DNA from: Cytobacillus horneckiae
Lineage (GTDB): Bacteria > Bacillota > Bacilli > Bacillales > Cytobacillaceae
Length of the DNA stretch: 62,451 bases
Reading direction: 5' to 3'
NCBI RefSeq assembly: GCF_002835735.1
Contig: NZ_PISD01000009.1
Coordinates: 1-62,451 of the forward strand
The position numbers and the translations under genes were made by a program. Below, piece after piece: positions 37,995 through 47,670 of the stretch (within the stretch, counting starts at the first letter, position 1; each line of letters begins with the position of its first letter). The notes beneath the pieces were generated by a model. That model was given only the letters and a program-made list of their open reading frames with translations, was not told the origin of the DNA and ran no database searches.

Positions 37995-38915
37995 ATGTCA
38001 GAACCAAGGGCTCTTGGTCAAGCCGGTTTAAAAAACGGAGGAGTCCCGGCTACTACAGTGTGGAAGGATATCATGGCACTTATAAAAGTTGGCATCGTTA
38101 ATTCAAATGCGATAACAACCTTTACAGGGCTATGGCTAGCATTGCATTTTTCCGGCCAAGGTTTTTTTAATAATCTGGATATTGTGATATACACATTACT
38201 AGGGTCATCTCTCATTATTGCAGGTTCTTGCAGTTTGAATAATTACATAGATCGTGACATTGATCATCTAATGGATAGAACAAAGGGGAGACCGACAGTT
38301 ACAGGTAAAATGAACCCAACGAAAGTTGCGGTAGTAAGCTTCATTTTAATCGCTGCCGGCACGGCATTTTTGATGCTGACAACATGGACTGCAGTATTGA
38401 TAGGATTAGTAGGTGTATTCAGTTACATAGTTTTATACACAATATGGTCAAAAAGACGATATGTTTCCAATACAATCGTTGGAAGTATTTCCGGTGCTGT
38501 ACCTCCATTAATTGGCTGGGCAGCGGTTGATGCAAATCTTCATCCAATGGCATGGGGATTATTTTTACTTCTGTTTCTATGGCAGCCTCCACATTTTTAT
38601 GCGCTTGCCATGCGAAGAGTGGAGGAATATCGGGCGGCTGGCGTTCCAATGCTGCCGGTAGTTAAAGGGTTTAAAGTGACAAAGGTTCACATATATATTT
38701 GGATTGCTGCATTGTTGCCGCTTCCATTCCTGTTTAGCTCGTTAGGAATACCATTTACTATCTTTGCAACACTATTAACAATAGGTTGGCTTCTTACAGG
38801 AATTTATGCAAAAAAATTTAGAAATGATAGGAAATGGGCAACACTAATGTTTGTATATTCCATTCAATATTTAACGATTCTATGCGTAGGAATGGTCATT
38901 GTCACTTTAATTTAA
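37995..38915 (+). CDS. ctaB: Protoheme IX farnesyltransferase (heme O synthase)
   Basis: UbiA-family membrane prenyltransferase, 306 residues, about nine helices. It adds farnesyl to heme B to give heme O, the substrate of CtaA. The Asp-rich site [19 protein letters not shown] and the second acidic/aromatic loop ([15 protein letters not shown]) are clear. AAAGGGGGCAAAG precedes the ATG. Followed by ctaCDEF on the same strand. Confidence 0.96.
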   Translation: MSEPRALGQAGLKNGGVPATTVWKDIMALIKVGIVNSNAITTFTGLWLALHFSGQGFFNNLDIVIYTLLGSSLIIAGSCSLNNYIDRDIDHLMDRTKGRPTVTGKMNPTKVAVVSFILIAAGTAFLMLTTWTAVLIGLVGVFSYIVLYTIWSKRRYVSNTIVGSISGAVPPLIGWAAVDANLHPMAWGLFLLLFLWQPPHFYALAMRRVEEYRAAGVPMLPVVKGFKVTKVHIYIWIAALLPLPFLFSSLGIPFTIFATLLTIGWLLTGIYAKKFRNDRKWATLMFVYSIQYLTILCVGMVIVTLI

Positions 38916-38929
38916 TGATGTTAGGAAAT

Positions 38930-38951
38930 TCTCTCTTTCCTTTAAGAGAGA
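38930..38951 (+). terminator. Weak hairpin between ctaB and ctaC
   Basis: TCTCTCTT-TCCTTT-AAGAGAGA. The T-run (TTTTTTT) lies about 10 nt later, so termination is probably partial. Confidence 0.5.
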
Positions 38952-39017
38952 TTTATCCATATTTTTTTGCTTTAGCACTTAAAGAAATTTTTCACGAAAG
39001 AGGGGTATGAATAAGCT

Positions 39018-40079
39018 ATGAAAAGGCTTGCAAAAGGGCGTCTATTGTTTATGTTTGCATTATTGACGCTATTTCTAGCCGGCTGTGGTGAACCATTTAT
39101 TTCAACATTACAGCCAGCTGGTCAAGTTGCGCAAACACAATATGACTTAATGCTGTTAAGCACTGCAATTATGGTTGGTGTCATAATTGTTGTTACAGTC
39201 ATCTTCCTTATCGTACTGTTTAAATTCCGTCGTAAAGACGACAAAATCCCTAAACAGGTAGAAGGAAGTCACAAGTTGGAGATTATCTGGACTGTTATAC
39301 CAATTTTATTACTTTTAGTTTTAGCTGTACCTACAGTATCAGCTACGTTCAAGCTTGCTGATGTTTCTCCTATGGAAAAAAAGAATGAAGAAGGAAAAAC
39401 AGATGTAACTGTAATTAATGTTAAGGCAAATCTTTATTGGTGGGAGTTTGAATATCCTAACCAAGAGATTGTAACTAGTCAGGAGCTCGTCGTTCCTACA
39501 GATGAGAAAGTATATTTCAATCTACTTTCAACAGATGTAAAGCACTCATTCTGGATTCCAGCAGTTGGTGGAAAACTAGATACTAATACTGAAAACGTAA
39601 ATAAATTCTGGCTGGAATTTAACAATGAAAAAGCGGATGAAGTCGGCAACTTATTTTATGGTAAATGTGCGGAGCTTTGCGGTCCATCACATGCGCTAAT
39701 GGATTTCAAAGTGAAAGCATTGCCAAAAGACGAGTTTGACGCATGGGCAGATGCAATGACTGCTATTGAAGAGCCTGTTCAGGCTGAAACAACAACTGCT
39801 CAAGAAGGACAAGAAATCTTCAATGAAAGCTGTATTGGTTGTCATGCTGTCACTCCTACGGGAGCTGGAGCAATGGGGCCGAACTTGACAAGCTTTGGTG
39901 ATCGCACACATATCGTTGGATATTTAGACCACACTGAAGAAAATCTTAAGAACTGGCTGAAAGATCCGGAATCCATTAAACCAGGTAACAAGATGACTGG
40001 CAAATATGGTGATCTTTCAGATGACGAAATCGATGCTCTTACGGAATACTTAATGGGTCTGAAAGTAGTCGAGGAATAA
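39018..40079 (+). CDS. ctaC: Cytochrome caa3 oxidase subunit II with fused cytochrome c
   Basis: 353 residues. Lipoprotein signal (F-L-A-G-C, Cys23), two membrane helices, then the cupredoxin domain with the CuA site (KHSFW and CAELCGPSHALM) and a C-terminal cytochrome c domain (heme motif CIGCH, axial Met in NKMTG). The fused heme c defines the caa3 type. It receives electrons and passes them to CtaD. Confidence 0.96.
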   Translation: MKRLAKGRLLFMFALLTLFLAGCGEPFISTLQPAGQVAQTQYDLMLLSTAIMVGVIIVVTVIFLIVLFKFRRKDDKIPKQVEGSHKLEIIWTVIPILLLLVLAVPTVSATFKLADVSPMEKKNEEGKTDVTVINVKANLYWWEFEYPNQEIVTSQELVVPTDEKVYFNLLSTDVKHSFWIPAVGGKLDTNTENVNKFWLEFNNEKADEVGNLFYGKCAELCGPSHALMDFKVKALPKDEFDAWADAMTAIEEPVQAETTTAQEGQEIFNESCIGCHAVTPTGAGAMGPNLTSFGDRTHIVGYLDHTEENLKNWLKDPESIKPGNKMTGKYGDLSDDEIDALTEYLMGLKVVEE

Positions 40080-40118
40080 GGACGAATAGGTGATTTGTTT
40101 ATAGAAGGAGGTAAAATT

Positions 40119-41984
40119 GTGAGTACCTATGCTCAGAAAAAAGGCTTCGGCGCAACTTTATGGGATTACTTAACAACAGTTGACCATAAGAAAATTGCCG
40201 TCCTTTATCTAATAGCTGGCGGATTCTTCTTCATCATTGGTGGTTTAGAAGCGATGTTTATCCGCATTCAGCTTGCCGTACCAGGCAATGATTTTGTAAG
40301 TGCCGGTTTATATAATGAAATTTTAACCATGCACGGTACAACAATGATTTTCTTGGCAGCGATGCCGCTTATATTTGCATTTATGAATGCTGTTATGCCA
40401 CTTCAAATTGGTGCGCGTGACGTTGCATTTCCATTTTTAAACTCTTTAGGTTTCTGGCTATTCTTCTTCGGGGGAGTATTCCTTAACTTATCTTGGTTCC
40501 TTGGCGGAGCGCCAGATGCAGGCTGGACATCGTATGCCTCGCTCTCACTCGCATCTGAAGGTCATGGAATTGACTTTTACGTATTGGGTCTGCAAATTTC
40601 CGGGGCAGGGACGCTGATCGGGGGGATTAACTTCCTTGTTACGATTATTAATATGCGTGCGCCAGGAATGACGTATATGCGTATGCCAATGTTTACATGG
40701 GCAACATTCGTAACATCTGCACTAATTTTATTCGCATTCCCTCCATTAACAGTAGCGTTATTCTTTATGCTGTTTGACCGCTTATTTGGAGGAAACTTCT
40801 TTGATCCTTCAATGGGTGGTAATACAGTAATTTGGGAGCATTTATTCTGGATTTTTGGTCATCCTGAAGTATATATCCTTGTTTTGCCGGCTTTCGGTAT
40901 TTTCTCTGAGATTTTTGCTATCTTCTCAAGAAAACGTCTTTTCGGATACTCTTCAATGGTATTCGCAACCGTATTAATCGGCTTCTTAGGATTCATGGTT
41001 TGGGCTCACCATATGTTTACAACTGGTTTAGGTCCGATTGCCAACGCAATCTTCTCTGTAGCAACAATGGCGATTGCCGTTCCAACAGGGATTAAAATAT
41101 TCAACTGGCTCTTTACAATGTGGGGCGGAAGCATTACCTTTACTACGCCAATGCTTTATGCGATTGCCTTTATTCCAACCTTTACAATGGGTGGGGTAAC
41201 AGGGGTCATGCTTGCATCTGCAGCACAGGATTATCAATACCATGACAGCTACTTTGTTGTCGCTCACTTCCACTACGTAATTGTCGGTGGTGTCGTATTT
41301 GCCTTGCTAGCAGGCCTGCATCTTTATTGGCCGAAAATGTTTGGTACGATGTTGAATGAAATGCTAGGAAAAATAACCTTCTGGCTATTCGTCATCGGCT
41401 TCCATTTAACATTCTTTATTCAGCATTTCCTTGGCTTAATGGGAATGCCGCGTCGTATCTTTACATTTATTGAAGGGCAAGGATTCGAAGCAGCCAATAT
41501 GATCAGTACCGTCGGTGCGTTCTTGATGGCAATCGCAACGGTTGTCTTGCTGATTAACATCATTATGACAATTGCTAAAAACGAAAGAATTGGCAATGAT
41601 CCTTGGGGAGATGGACGTACGCTTGAATGGGCGCTTCCTTCACCACCGCCATTTTATAACTTTAAGCAATTGCCGCTCGTACGCGGACTAGATGCTTACT
41701 GGATTGAAAAAATGGATGGCAAAACAGAAATGACGCCAGCTGAACCAATTGGCGACATTCATATGCCAAACAATTCATTCATCCCGGTTATGATTTCACT
41801 TGGTTTATTCATTGCAGCATTTGGTGCAATGTACCATGAGAAATATTCATGGGGTATCCCTGTATTGATAATCGGTATGCTTATTACATTTGGATCAATG
41901 TTTGTAAGATCAGTTAAAGATGACCACGGTTATCATATTCATAAGGAGGATTTAATGGATGATGATAAAGGGGGTAAGGCATAA
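40119..41984 (+). CDS. ctaD: Cytochrome caa3 oxidase subunit I
   Basis: 621 residues (B. subtilis CtaD about 622), catalytic subunit with heme a, heme a3 and CuB. MHGTTMIFL (heme a His), WIFGHPEVYILVLPAFG (CuB His-Tyr), WAHHMFTTG (two CuB His) and YFVVAHFHYVIVGG (heme ligands) are all present. GTG at 40119 follows AGAAGGAGGT at ideal distance; the frame's earlier start at 40095 does not. The stop overlaps the ctaE start (TAATG). Confidence 0.97.
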   Translation: MSTYAQKKGFGATLWDYLTTVDHKKIAVLYLIAGGFFFIIGGLEAMFIRIQLAVPGNDFVSAGLYNEILTMHGTTMIFLAAMPLIFAFMNAVMPLQIGARDVAFPFLNSLGFWLFFFGGVFLNLSWFLGGAPDAGWTSYASLSLASEGHGIDFYVLGLQISGAGTLIGGINFLVTIINMRAPGMTYMRMPMFTWATFVTSALILFAFPPLTVALFFMLFDRLFGGNFFDPSMGGNTVIWEHLFWIFGHPEVYILVLPAFGIFSEIFAIFSRKRLFGYSSMVFATVLIGFLGFMVWAHHMFTTGLGPIANAIFSVATMAIAVPTGIKIFNWLFTMWGGSITFTTPMLYAIAFIPTFTMGGVTGVMLASAAQDYQYHDSYFVVAHFHYVIVGGVVFALLAGLHLYWPKMFGTMLNEMLGKITFWLFVIGFHLTFFIQHFLGLMGMPRRIFTFIEGQGFEAANMISTVGAFLMAIATVVLLINIIMTIAKNERIGNDPWGDGRTLEWALPSPPPFYNFKQLPLVRGLDAYWIEKMDGKTEMTPAEPIGDIHMPNNSFIPVMISLGLFIAAFGAMYHEKYSWGIPVLIIGMLITFGSMFVRSVKDDHGYHIHKEDLMDDDKGGKA

Positions 41985-42616
41985 TGAAGGCAGATGAAAA
42001 ATTCACATATGAAACATGGCCTGCAGCGCCTGAGAAACAAACCCTCGATGGAAAAAATAAATTCCTAGGATTTTGGCTATTTCTAGGCGGAGAGACTGTT
42101 CTATTTGCCACGCTATTTGCTACTTATTTAGCGCTGAAGGATAGTGTACCTGTAAGCGGTGAGCATAACTTAGCGAAGGATTTATTTGAAATACCGCTCG
42201 TATTTATGATGACAATGCTGCTTTTAACAAGCTCATTAACAAGCGTTTATGCGATGTACCATATGAAAAACTTCAACTTTAAGAAAATGCAATTATGGCT
42301 TGGGATCACTGTACTTCTAGGCTTAGCATTTTTAGGGTTTGAAATTTACGAATTTAATCATTATGTACATGAGTATGGGCATACATTTACTAGCAGCGCG
42401 TTCGGAACTGCATTCTATACGCTTGTTGGATTCCATGGAGGCCACGTAGCATTCGGTCTAGCTTGGATCATCACATTAATGTTCAGAAACGCAAAACGTG
42501 GATTGAACCTATATAATGCACCGAAGTTTTATGTTGCCAGTCTATATTGGCACTTTATCGACGTTGTATGGGTGTTCATCTTCACTGTTGTATATTTAAT
42601 GGGAATGGTGGGATAA
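41984..42616 (+). CDS. ctaE: Cytochrome caa3 oxidase subunit III
   Basis: 210 residues, five membrane helices, heme-copper oxidase subunit III family: FLGFWLFLGGETVLFATLFA in helix 1, and FHGGHVAFGLAW and YWHFIDVVWVFIFTVVYL in the C-terminal half. Overlaps the ctaD stop by one base, indicating coupled translation. Confidence 0.96.
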   Translation: MKADEKFTYETWPAAPEKQTLDGKNKFLGFWLFLGGETVLFATLFATYLALKDSVPVSGEHNLAKDLFEIPLVFMMTMLLLTSSLTSVYAMYHMKNFNFKKMQLWLGITVLLGLAFLGFEIYEFNHYVHEYGHTFTSSAFGTAFYTLVGFHGGHVAFGLAWIITLMFRNAKRGLNLYNAPKFYVASLYWHFIDVVWVFIFTVVYLMGMVG

Positions 42617-42619
42617 CTG

Positions 42620-42955
42620 ATGGCAAATGAAGAATTAAACTCAGGAAACCCAAAAGTTGACATTGAATATCGCCGCAAAAAAAGCGCAGAAGAAATGAGA
42701 TATCAGGTTGTCTCATTTGCATTGATGATTTTTTTAACATTAGTTGCCTTCGTTGCAGTAGGATATGACGGATTTTCAGCTTGGTTTATCATTCCGTTTA
42801 TCCTTGTGCTTGCTGGAGTGCAAGTAGCTTTCCAACTATATTATTTCATGCATATGAGCCATAAAGGACATGAAGCTCCTGCATTGTTCCTGTACTCAGG
42901 TGTCTTTGTAGCTTTCATTACACTGCTGGCGTTCATGACAATTATTTGGTGGTAA
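42620..42955 (+). CDS. ctaF: Cytochrome caa3 oxidase subunit IV
   Basis: 111 residues with three membrane helices (the first around FALMIFLTLVAFVAVGY, the last around FVAFITLLAFMTIIWW) and FQLYYFMHMSHKGHE, typical of Bacillus subunit IVB. Starts 4 nt after ctaE and ends the ctaCDEF operon. Confidence 0.94.
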   Translation: MANEELNSGNPKVDIEYRRKKSAEEMRYQVVSFALMIFLTLVAFVAVGYDGFSAWFIIPFILVLAGVQVAFQLYYFMHMSHKGHEAPALFLYSGVFVAFITLLAFMTIIWW

Positions 42956-42965
42956 TCAAATCGGA

Positions 42966-42997
42966 AAAACCGGCTAATCTTTTAGTCGGTTTTTTTG
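42966..42997 (+). terminator. Terminator after ctaF
   Basis: AAAACCGGCTAA-TCTT-TTAGTCGGTTTTTTT with one G-U pair in RNA. Confidence 0.85.
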
Positions 42998-43195
42998 TTT
43001 ATGGCAAAGATTTTTAAAATGTTAACAATATTGGCACACACTCTTTCATGAATCCGAATAGAAGGTTGCATGTCCGTTAACTGGGAGAGTATAATTAATG
43101 GGAACTTACATAGGATAACATCAGTTTTCTGCGATTTGCCATGGGTTAGAATATGCTCTCTTTAGAGGACGTAAATATAATGAGGTGATTTTGTA

Positions 43196-44098
43196 ATGCC
43201 ATTAAGTATTTTTGGCTTCCGCGCTTTATGGAGCCCATACTTCTTTGTATCATTAGCTGTTGTTTTAGTATTATTTTTCTTATTAACGATTAAGTTTCGA
43301 CATCGATTTAAAACAAGCGAGCCGCTGACATTTAAAGAAGGCGCTTTCTTTACATCTGCAATCGTTGTACTTTATATTATTAAAGGTTCACCAATTGACT
43401 TAATGGGGCATTTAATGTTCTATGCCCATATGATTCAAATGGCCGTTCTTTATCTAGTTGTGCCTATTTTGTTTATACATGGCATCCCTACATGGATATG
43501 GCGTGGTGTGATTAATCACCCAAAAGTGCAGCCATTATTTAAATTTTTCACAAAACCACTGATCGCACTTATTTTTTTCAATGGCTTGTTTTCGTTTTAC
43601 CATATTCCGCTCATTTTTGATTTTGTCAAAACAGATATGACATTGCATACGATTTATACAGCCGTTCTTTTTGTTTTTTCTCTCTTTATGTGGTGGCCGT
43701 TAGTGAATAAACTGCCTGAACACCAAACATTAAGCGGCTTAAAAAAAATTGGCTATATATTTGCCGATGGGATTTTATTAACGCCTGCATGTGCATTAAT
43801 TATCTTTGCGGATGTACCGATGTACGCTACTTATTCAGATCCTCATGCATGGGGACAAGCGCTTGCATTATGCGTGCCAAGTGCAACATTAGCTAACTTA
43901 AATTTAAGCGGTCCGGAAATGTTTAATTCCATGTCACTCCTTCATGATCAGCAATTAGGCGGAGTCATCATGAAAGTGATTCAGGAAATAGTATATGGCT
44001 ATATCCTTGCTTTAGTTTTCTTTAGCTGGTATCGGAATGAGCAGTCTGATAGCAAGGCAGTAGAAAACAACTTAATGAACCCACGACCTGCTGAATAA
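43196..44098 (+). CDS. ctaG: CtaG, caa3 oxidase assembly factor
   Basis: 300 residues with seven or so membrane helices, caa3_CtaG family. HLMFYAHMIQMAVLYLVVPI, WWPLVNKLPEH, and FADVPMYATYSDPH are family segments, with conserved His that may handle copper. Required for active caa3 oxidase in B. subtilis. GAGGTGATTTTGTA precedes the ATG. Separate from ctaF by a terminator and about 240 bp with no gene. Confidence 0.94.
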   Translation: MPLSIFGFRALWSPYFFVSLAVVLVLFFLLTIKFRHRFKTSEPLTFKEGAFFTSAIVVLYIIKGSPIDLMGHLMFYAHMIQMAVLYLVVPILFIHGIPTWIWRGVINHPKVQPLFKFFTKPLIALIFFNGLFSFYHIPLIFDFVKTDMTLHTIYTAVLFVFSLFMWWPLVNKLPEHQTLSGLKKIGYIFADGILLTPACALIIFADVPMYATYSDPHAWGQALALCVPSATLANLNLSGPEMFNSMSLLHDQQLGGVIMKVIQEIVYGYILALVFFSWYRNEQSDSKAVENNLMNPRPAE

Positions 44099-44109
44099 TT
44101 TCCATTACT

Positions 44110-44143
44110 GCCTGCCCTAGAAGTTAACCATGGGCAGGCTTTC
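44110..44143 (+). terminator. Hairpin after ctaG
   Basis: GCCTGCCC and GGGCAGGC arms around a 14-nt loop, followed by only TTTCATATT. Confidence 0.65.
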
Positions 44144-44312
44144 ATATTGTGTCCGCTGTTTTTGAACAATTAAAGAACTTTTGCAAAATCGCTTGTTTGT
44201 TTATTGAAAAATAAGAGATACTTTAATAGAATAAGCATAGCTCTTCAAAGTAAGATAGCTTACATGCTATAAAGTACATATTTAAGTTAGTCAGAATAGA
44301 GAGGGAGTCAAT

Positions 44313-44780
44313 ATGGAGCATTCATTGCCAGTTTTACCGACAATTAGTACAACATTTATTGTATTGAGTGCAATTATGGTTGCAATCGGCTGGGTACAAA
44401 TCAGTAAGAGAAAGATAGATGCGCATAAAAAGTCAATGACGTTTGCGGGGATATTTGCGATTATATTCTTTGTTATTTATGCGAGCAGAACGATATTCAT
44501 CGGAAATACATCATTCGGCGGACCTGATAATATTAAAATATATTATACGCTCTTTTTAATTTTCCATATCACACTCGCTACTACTGGTGCGGTAATGGGT
44601 ATTATCAATTTGTATACCGGGTATAAGAACAAATTGAAGCTTCACCGTAAACTCGGTCCGATTACGAGCGTCATTTGGTTCTTAACTGCAATCACAGGTG
44701 TGGCTGTTTATTTACTATTATATGTGTTCTATCATGGAGGAGAAACAACCTCACTTATTAAAGCGATTTTCGGTTTTTAG
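44313..44780 (+). CDS. DUF420 family membrane protein
   Basis: 155 residues with four to five membrane helices. The pattern PTISTTFIVLSAIMVAIGW, KKSMTFAGIFAIIFFVIY, FHITLATTGAVMG and LHRKLGPITSVIWFLTAITG, with a membrane His per helix, matches DUF420 (YozB-like). These genes often follow cytochrome oxidase genes, and an assembly role has been suggested but not shown. GAGAGGGAG precedes the ATG. Confidence 0.88.
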   Translation: MEHSLPVLPTISTTFIVLSAIMVAIGWVQISKRKIDAHKKSMTFAGIFAIIFFVIYASRTIFIGNTSFGGPDNIKIYYTLFLIFHITLATTGAVMGIINLYTGYKNKLKLHRKLGPITSVIWFLTAITGVAVYLLLYVFYHGGETTSLIKAIFGF

Positions 44781-44792
44781 TTTGTAACTGAA

Positions 44793-44829
44793 GAATCATT
44801 AGTGGCATGCACTAATGATTCTTTTTTTT
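44793..44829. terminator. Bidirectional terminator
   Basis: GAATCATTAGTG-GCATG-CACTAATGATTC then TTTTTTTT, between the DUF420 gene and the convergent small gene. Confidence 0.93.
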
Positions 44830-45022
44830 ATTTCAAGGTTAGCCCGCCTAATAAAAGTAAGAAGATGCCAATGACTGCAAAGACGATAGCTAGCCTTGTT
44901 CTAAACCTTTGGTGCTCCTCAGATTCAGCTTGTTTGCTTCTCAATCGCACAGGCTCTGTCCAAGCTCCAATAAAAACTCCTGATAGAAGAATGCTTATGA
45001 TACCAAAAGTTAATAATCCCAG
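44828..45022 (-). CDS. Small membrane protein with a probable CTG start
   Basis: 64 residues from the CTG at 45022: an N-terminal helix (LLTFGIISILLSGVFIGAW), a charged loop (RLRSKQAESEEHQRFRTR) and a second helix (LAIVFAVIGIFLLLLGGLTL). No family recognised. The only conventional in-frame start, TTG at 45037, coincides with the ribosome site itself. GGAGG lies exactly 8 nt before CTG, the same spacing as in ylbE, rpmF, ylbC and ylbK. ATT at 45025 is an alternative. Confidence 0.6.
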   Translation of the reverse strand: MGLLTFGIISILLSGVFIGAWTEPVRLRSKQAESEEHQRFRTRLAIVFAVIGIFLLLLGGLTLK

Positions 45023-45280
45023 AATTTTAACCTCCAATTAAATGATTAATTTATATTTATGGGAGTTGGTTTCCTCACCAGGCACTCGCTTTTCAATAGG
45101 CAAGTATAGGAGCGTTTTGCACATAAGTGGCTTCTTCCTCGGTAGTATTCCCCGAACCCGATATATCGAGAATAAACCAGCAATTAACTTAAACATAGAC
45201 AAATTAATAAATTGTTTCAACCGTAAAAGGAAAAATCAAGCAAAATGAAGAAAATATACAGTGGAAAGGTGGAGAAGTCT

Positions 45281-46411
45281 GTGAAAACTTTAACTAAGGA
45301 ACATTATTCTGAGTCAATCGCTCTGTCAATGTATGCATTCCAATATAAAGTGTCTGAACATGATATAGATGAACGTAAGAAGCTGCTGGATGACCATCAT
45401 ATTTTAGGTATATGGGAAAATGATAAACTTGCTTCAAAATTACATATGCTTAATTTTACAGTATTCATTAATGGCGAAGAATGGAGTATGGGCGGTATCG
45501 CAGGGGTAGCAACTTATCCTGAGTATCGCAGGTTAGGTCATGTGAAGGCGCTGATTAGTCAATCGTTAATTGAGATGAAGGAAAAGGGCCAGCTATTCTC
45601 GTTTCTTCATCCTTTTGATATCGGATTTTATCGCAAGTTTGGCTGGGAGATTTTTTCAGAAAATAAGAAATTGACAATTGTGAATAAAGATTTATCAATG
45701 ATCGGATCGATTAGCGGCAAGATTAATCGAATCAAACCTCAGGAAAATGATGCGGCGGAAAAAATATATGCAAAGTATATACAGCGGTATTCTGGCGGAT
45801 TGGTTAGAGATAAAAGCTGGTGGGAAAGGTCAATTTATGAAGATGAAGAGCAGTATGCAATATTCGAAGATGAAGAAGGTAATCCTCAAGGTTATATAGC
45901 ATACGAAATAAAAAATCGATTAATGAAAGTTTCTGAATATATCGCATTAACCCAGGAGGCTCGAGTGCAGCTTTGGAATTTTATTTGTCAGCATGATTCT
46001 ATGTTAAATACAGTTGAACTTACTACAGCAAATAATGATCCGTTTCCATATTTTTTAAAGCAGCCGAAGCAAAAGGTTGAGGTGTATCCATACTTTATGG
46101 GGAGAATTGTCGATGTACAACGATGCTTGCAATCTTACAAATTTTTAAATCGGACCAATGACATCGTTCTAAAGATTAAAGATGAATTCGCACAATGGAA
46201 TAATGGTGAATTTTATCTTAATGGCGAAAGTGTGCAGCAAACTGAAAACTGTATTGAATTATCAATTAATGCGCTTTCTGCTACATTAATCGGCTATAAG
46301 CGTCCGTTAGAACTTTATGAATTAGGTGAAATCAATGGTTTTGAAAAAGATATTGAAGCATTTGACCAAGATGTGCCTTATCAAAAGACAGCGTTTTATG
46401 ACTTTTTCTAA
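45281..46411 (+). CDS. GNAT acetyltransferase, Eis-like
   Basis: 376 residues. An N-terminal GNAT domain (LSMYAFQYKV, the acetyl-CoA loop GIAGVATYPEYRRLGHVKAL, FLHPFDIGFYRKFGWE), a second GNAT-like half, and a C-terminal SCP2-like domain with LPFxxQDVPYQKTAFYDFF-type end. This is the Eis-family architecture; the acceptor substrate is unknown. GTG at 45281 has GGTGGAG 8 nt upstream and is preferred over ATG at 45245. Confidence 0.85.
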   Translation: MKTLTKEHYSESIALSMYAFQYKVSEHDIDERKKLLDDHHILGIWENDKLASKLHMLNFTVFINGEEWSMGGIAGVATYPEYRRLGHVKALISQSLIEMKEKGQLFSFLHPFDIGFYRKFGWEIFSENKKLTIVNKDLSMIGSISGKINRIKPQENDAAEKIYAKYIQRYSGGLVRDKSWWERSIYEDEEQYAIFEDEEGNPQGYIAYEIKNRLMKVSEYIALTQEARVQLWNFICQHDSMLNTVELTTANNDPFPYFLKQPKQKVEVYPYFMGRIVDVQRCLQSYKFLNRTNDIVLKIKDEFAQWNNGEFYLNGESVQQTENCIELSINALSATLIGYKRPLELYELGEINGFEKDIEAFDQDVPYQKTAFYDFF

Positions 46412-46486
46412 GGAACAATCCACGGCATTTCAGCATTAAATATAGTATCACTTTGAATACTGTATTTTGAGAAAGAAGTGGAATGG

Positions 46487-46840
46487 ATGAGATTATTGGA
46501 TTATTCAAATCCTGAAACAAAAAAGGTGACGAAGTATATTATTTCTTCTATTGTAGAATCCAATATTAAATATGTGGCGAATAGCGAGGATGAGCAGGAG
46601 AGAATCACATTATTGAAAAAAAGCTCTGATGATGTTTCAATCTTTTTTTTCGAAGACTACATTTATATTACGGCTAAGCTTTCAGTATATGCATATAAAG
46701 GGTTAATTACTGACTTATTAATCATTCAAAAACAAGTCATGGAGGAGATCCGATTATTTACCGGATTAATTTGCGAAGGGGTAAATCTTCAAATTGAAAA
46801 ATGTATGCTGATGGCCGGTGAAAAGAAAAAAGACGCGTAA
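46487..46840 (+). CDS. ylbA: YlbA-like protein of unknown function
   Basis: 117 residues, soluble alpha/beta: KYIISSIVESNIKYVANSED, FFFEDYIYITAKLSVYAYKG and TGLICEGVNLQIEKCMLMAG. Identity with YlbA rests on size and place (after the cta genes, before ylbC). ATG at 46487 fits the AAGAAGTGGA site better than GTG at 46478. The stop codon lies inside the left terminator copy of element D. Confidence 0.6.
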   Translation: MRLLDYSNPETKKVTKYIISSIVESNIKYVANSEDEQERITLLKKSSDDVSIFFFEDYIYITAKLSVYAYKGLITDLLIIQKQVMEEIRLFTGLICEGVNLQIEKCMLMAGEKKKDA

Positions 46841-46850
46841 TGCGTCTTTT
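46827..46850. terminator. Terminator, left copy flanking element D
   Basis: AAAAAGACGC-GTAAT-GCGTCTTTT, overlapping the last codons of the ylbA-like gene. Duplicated at 47054-47090. Confidence 0.85.
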
Positions 46851-47053
46851 CTGGCTGTAGATAAACTCATTCAAAAATAGAATGAAAGGTTTGGGATTTC
46901 CAGAGGCTTACCGCTCTTTTTTTAGCGGTTCGAGTGTCGAGCCGCATCAGCACTGCGCCCCTTAAGTGTCTCGACTGTCTCGCTACTCTCCCGCAGGAGT
47001 CGAGTGGACGCCTCTCCAAATCCAATTGACTTTTCTTATTTTCACTTTTACCA
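46851..47053 (+). mobile_element. Terminator-associated intergenic element, copy D (long form)
   Basis: About 203 bp and the most complete copy. Head GGCTGTAGATAAACTCATTC, then AATGAAAGGTTTGGGATTTC and GAGGCTTACCGC. A structured centre follows with a hairpin CCGCT-CTTTTTTT-AGCGG, a GTCGAG/CTCGAC-type repeat and CTACTCTCCCGCAGGAGTCG. The tail is GACGCCTCTCCAAATCC. No reading frame. Copies A and C look like shortened versions. Confidence 0.82.
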
Positions 47054-47090
47054 CACTAAAAAAAGACGCATAAAGCGTCTTTTTTTAGTG
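47054..47090. terminator. Terminator, right copy flanking element D
   Basis: CACTAAAAAAAGACGC-ATAAA-GCGTCTTTTTTTAGTG, a perfect 16-bp stem that serves the convergent YugN-like gene as well. Confidence 0.92.
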
Positions 47091-47100
47091 AATTGACATA

Positions 47101-47460
47101 TTATTTAACGATTTTTTCTAAATCACTGTTAATGTCTGTAAGAATCTTTTCAGATTGCTTTACAAGTGAAGCAGGGAAGTGCTCACCATCACCGTATTCG
47201 ACACCATGTGGATAATAATGCTTCCCTAATAAAGGAGTAAGTAGCTGGATGCTTGCTTTATGAGCGCCAACATCCCCTTCTACTGCATATCCAAATACGC
47301 GTAAATAGTAAATTCCTTCTTTAAGTTCAAATTTACGATCATATGTAACTCTTTCATAATCCCATTGTCCTGCACGAACAAGGCTATATGATGACATTAA
47401 ATCATCAAGTCTGTTTAAATCTACTTGTTTGCTCTCAAGTCCAGTATTTTCAAGTTTCAA
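47101..47460 (-). CDS. YugN-like family protein
   Basis: 119 residues, soluble. AGQWDYERVTYDRKFELKEG, YYLRVFGYAVEGDVG and LLGKHYYPHGVEYGDGEHFP fit the YugN-like family. It takes the place that the CBS-domain gene ylbB has in B. subtilis. The start is TTG after TTAGGAGGGAC. Function unknown. Confidence 0.75.
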   Translation of the reverse strand: MKLENTGLESKQVDLNRLDDLMSSYSLVRAGQWDYERVTYDRKFELKEGIYYLRVFGYAVEGDVGAHKASIQLLTPLLGKHYYPHGVEYGDGEHFPASLVKQSEKILTDINSDLEKIVK

Positions 47461-47670
47461 TTTTAGTCCCTCCTAAAACACTTTACAATTTGGTAAACTA
47501 CACCAATCAGAAATGGTCTCAAATTTAATAATAGTTGAAAAATGCTGAGTTTGCAATGGTTAATAGGTTTATGAACAGCAATTCCTAGTTGCTGCGTAGA
47601 TGAATAAGAATTCTATTTATAAATTGTTCCCTAAAGTGATCTAAACTACAATCCATAATGTAAATGTTTT

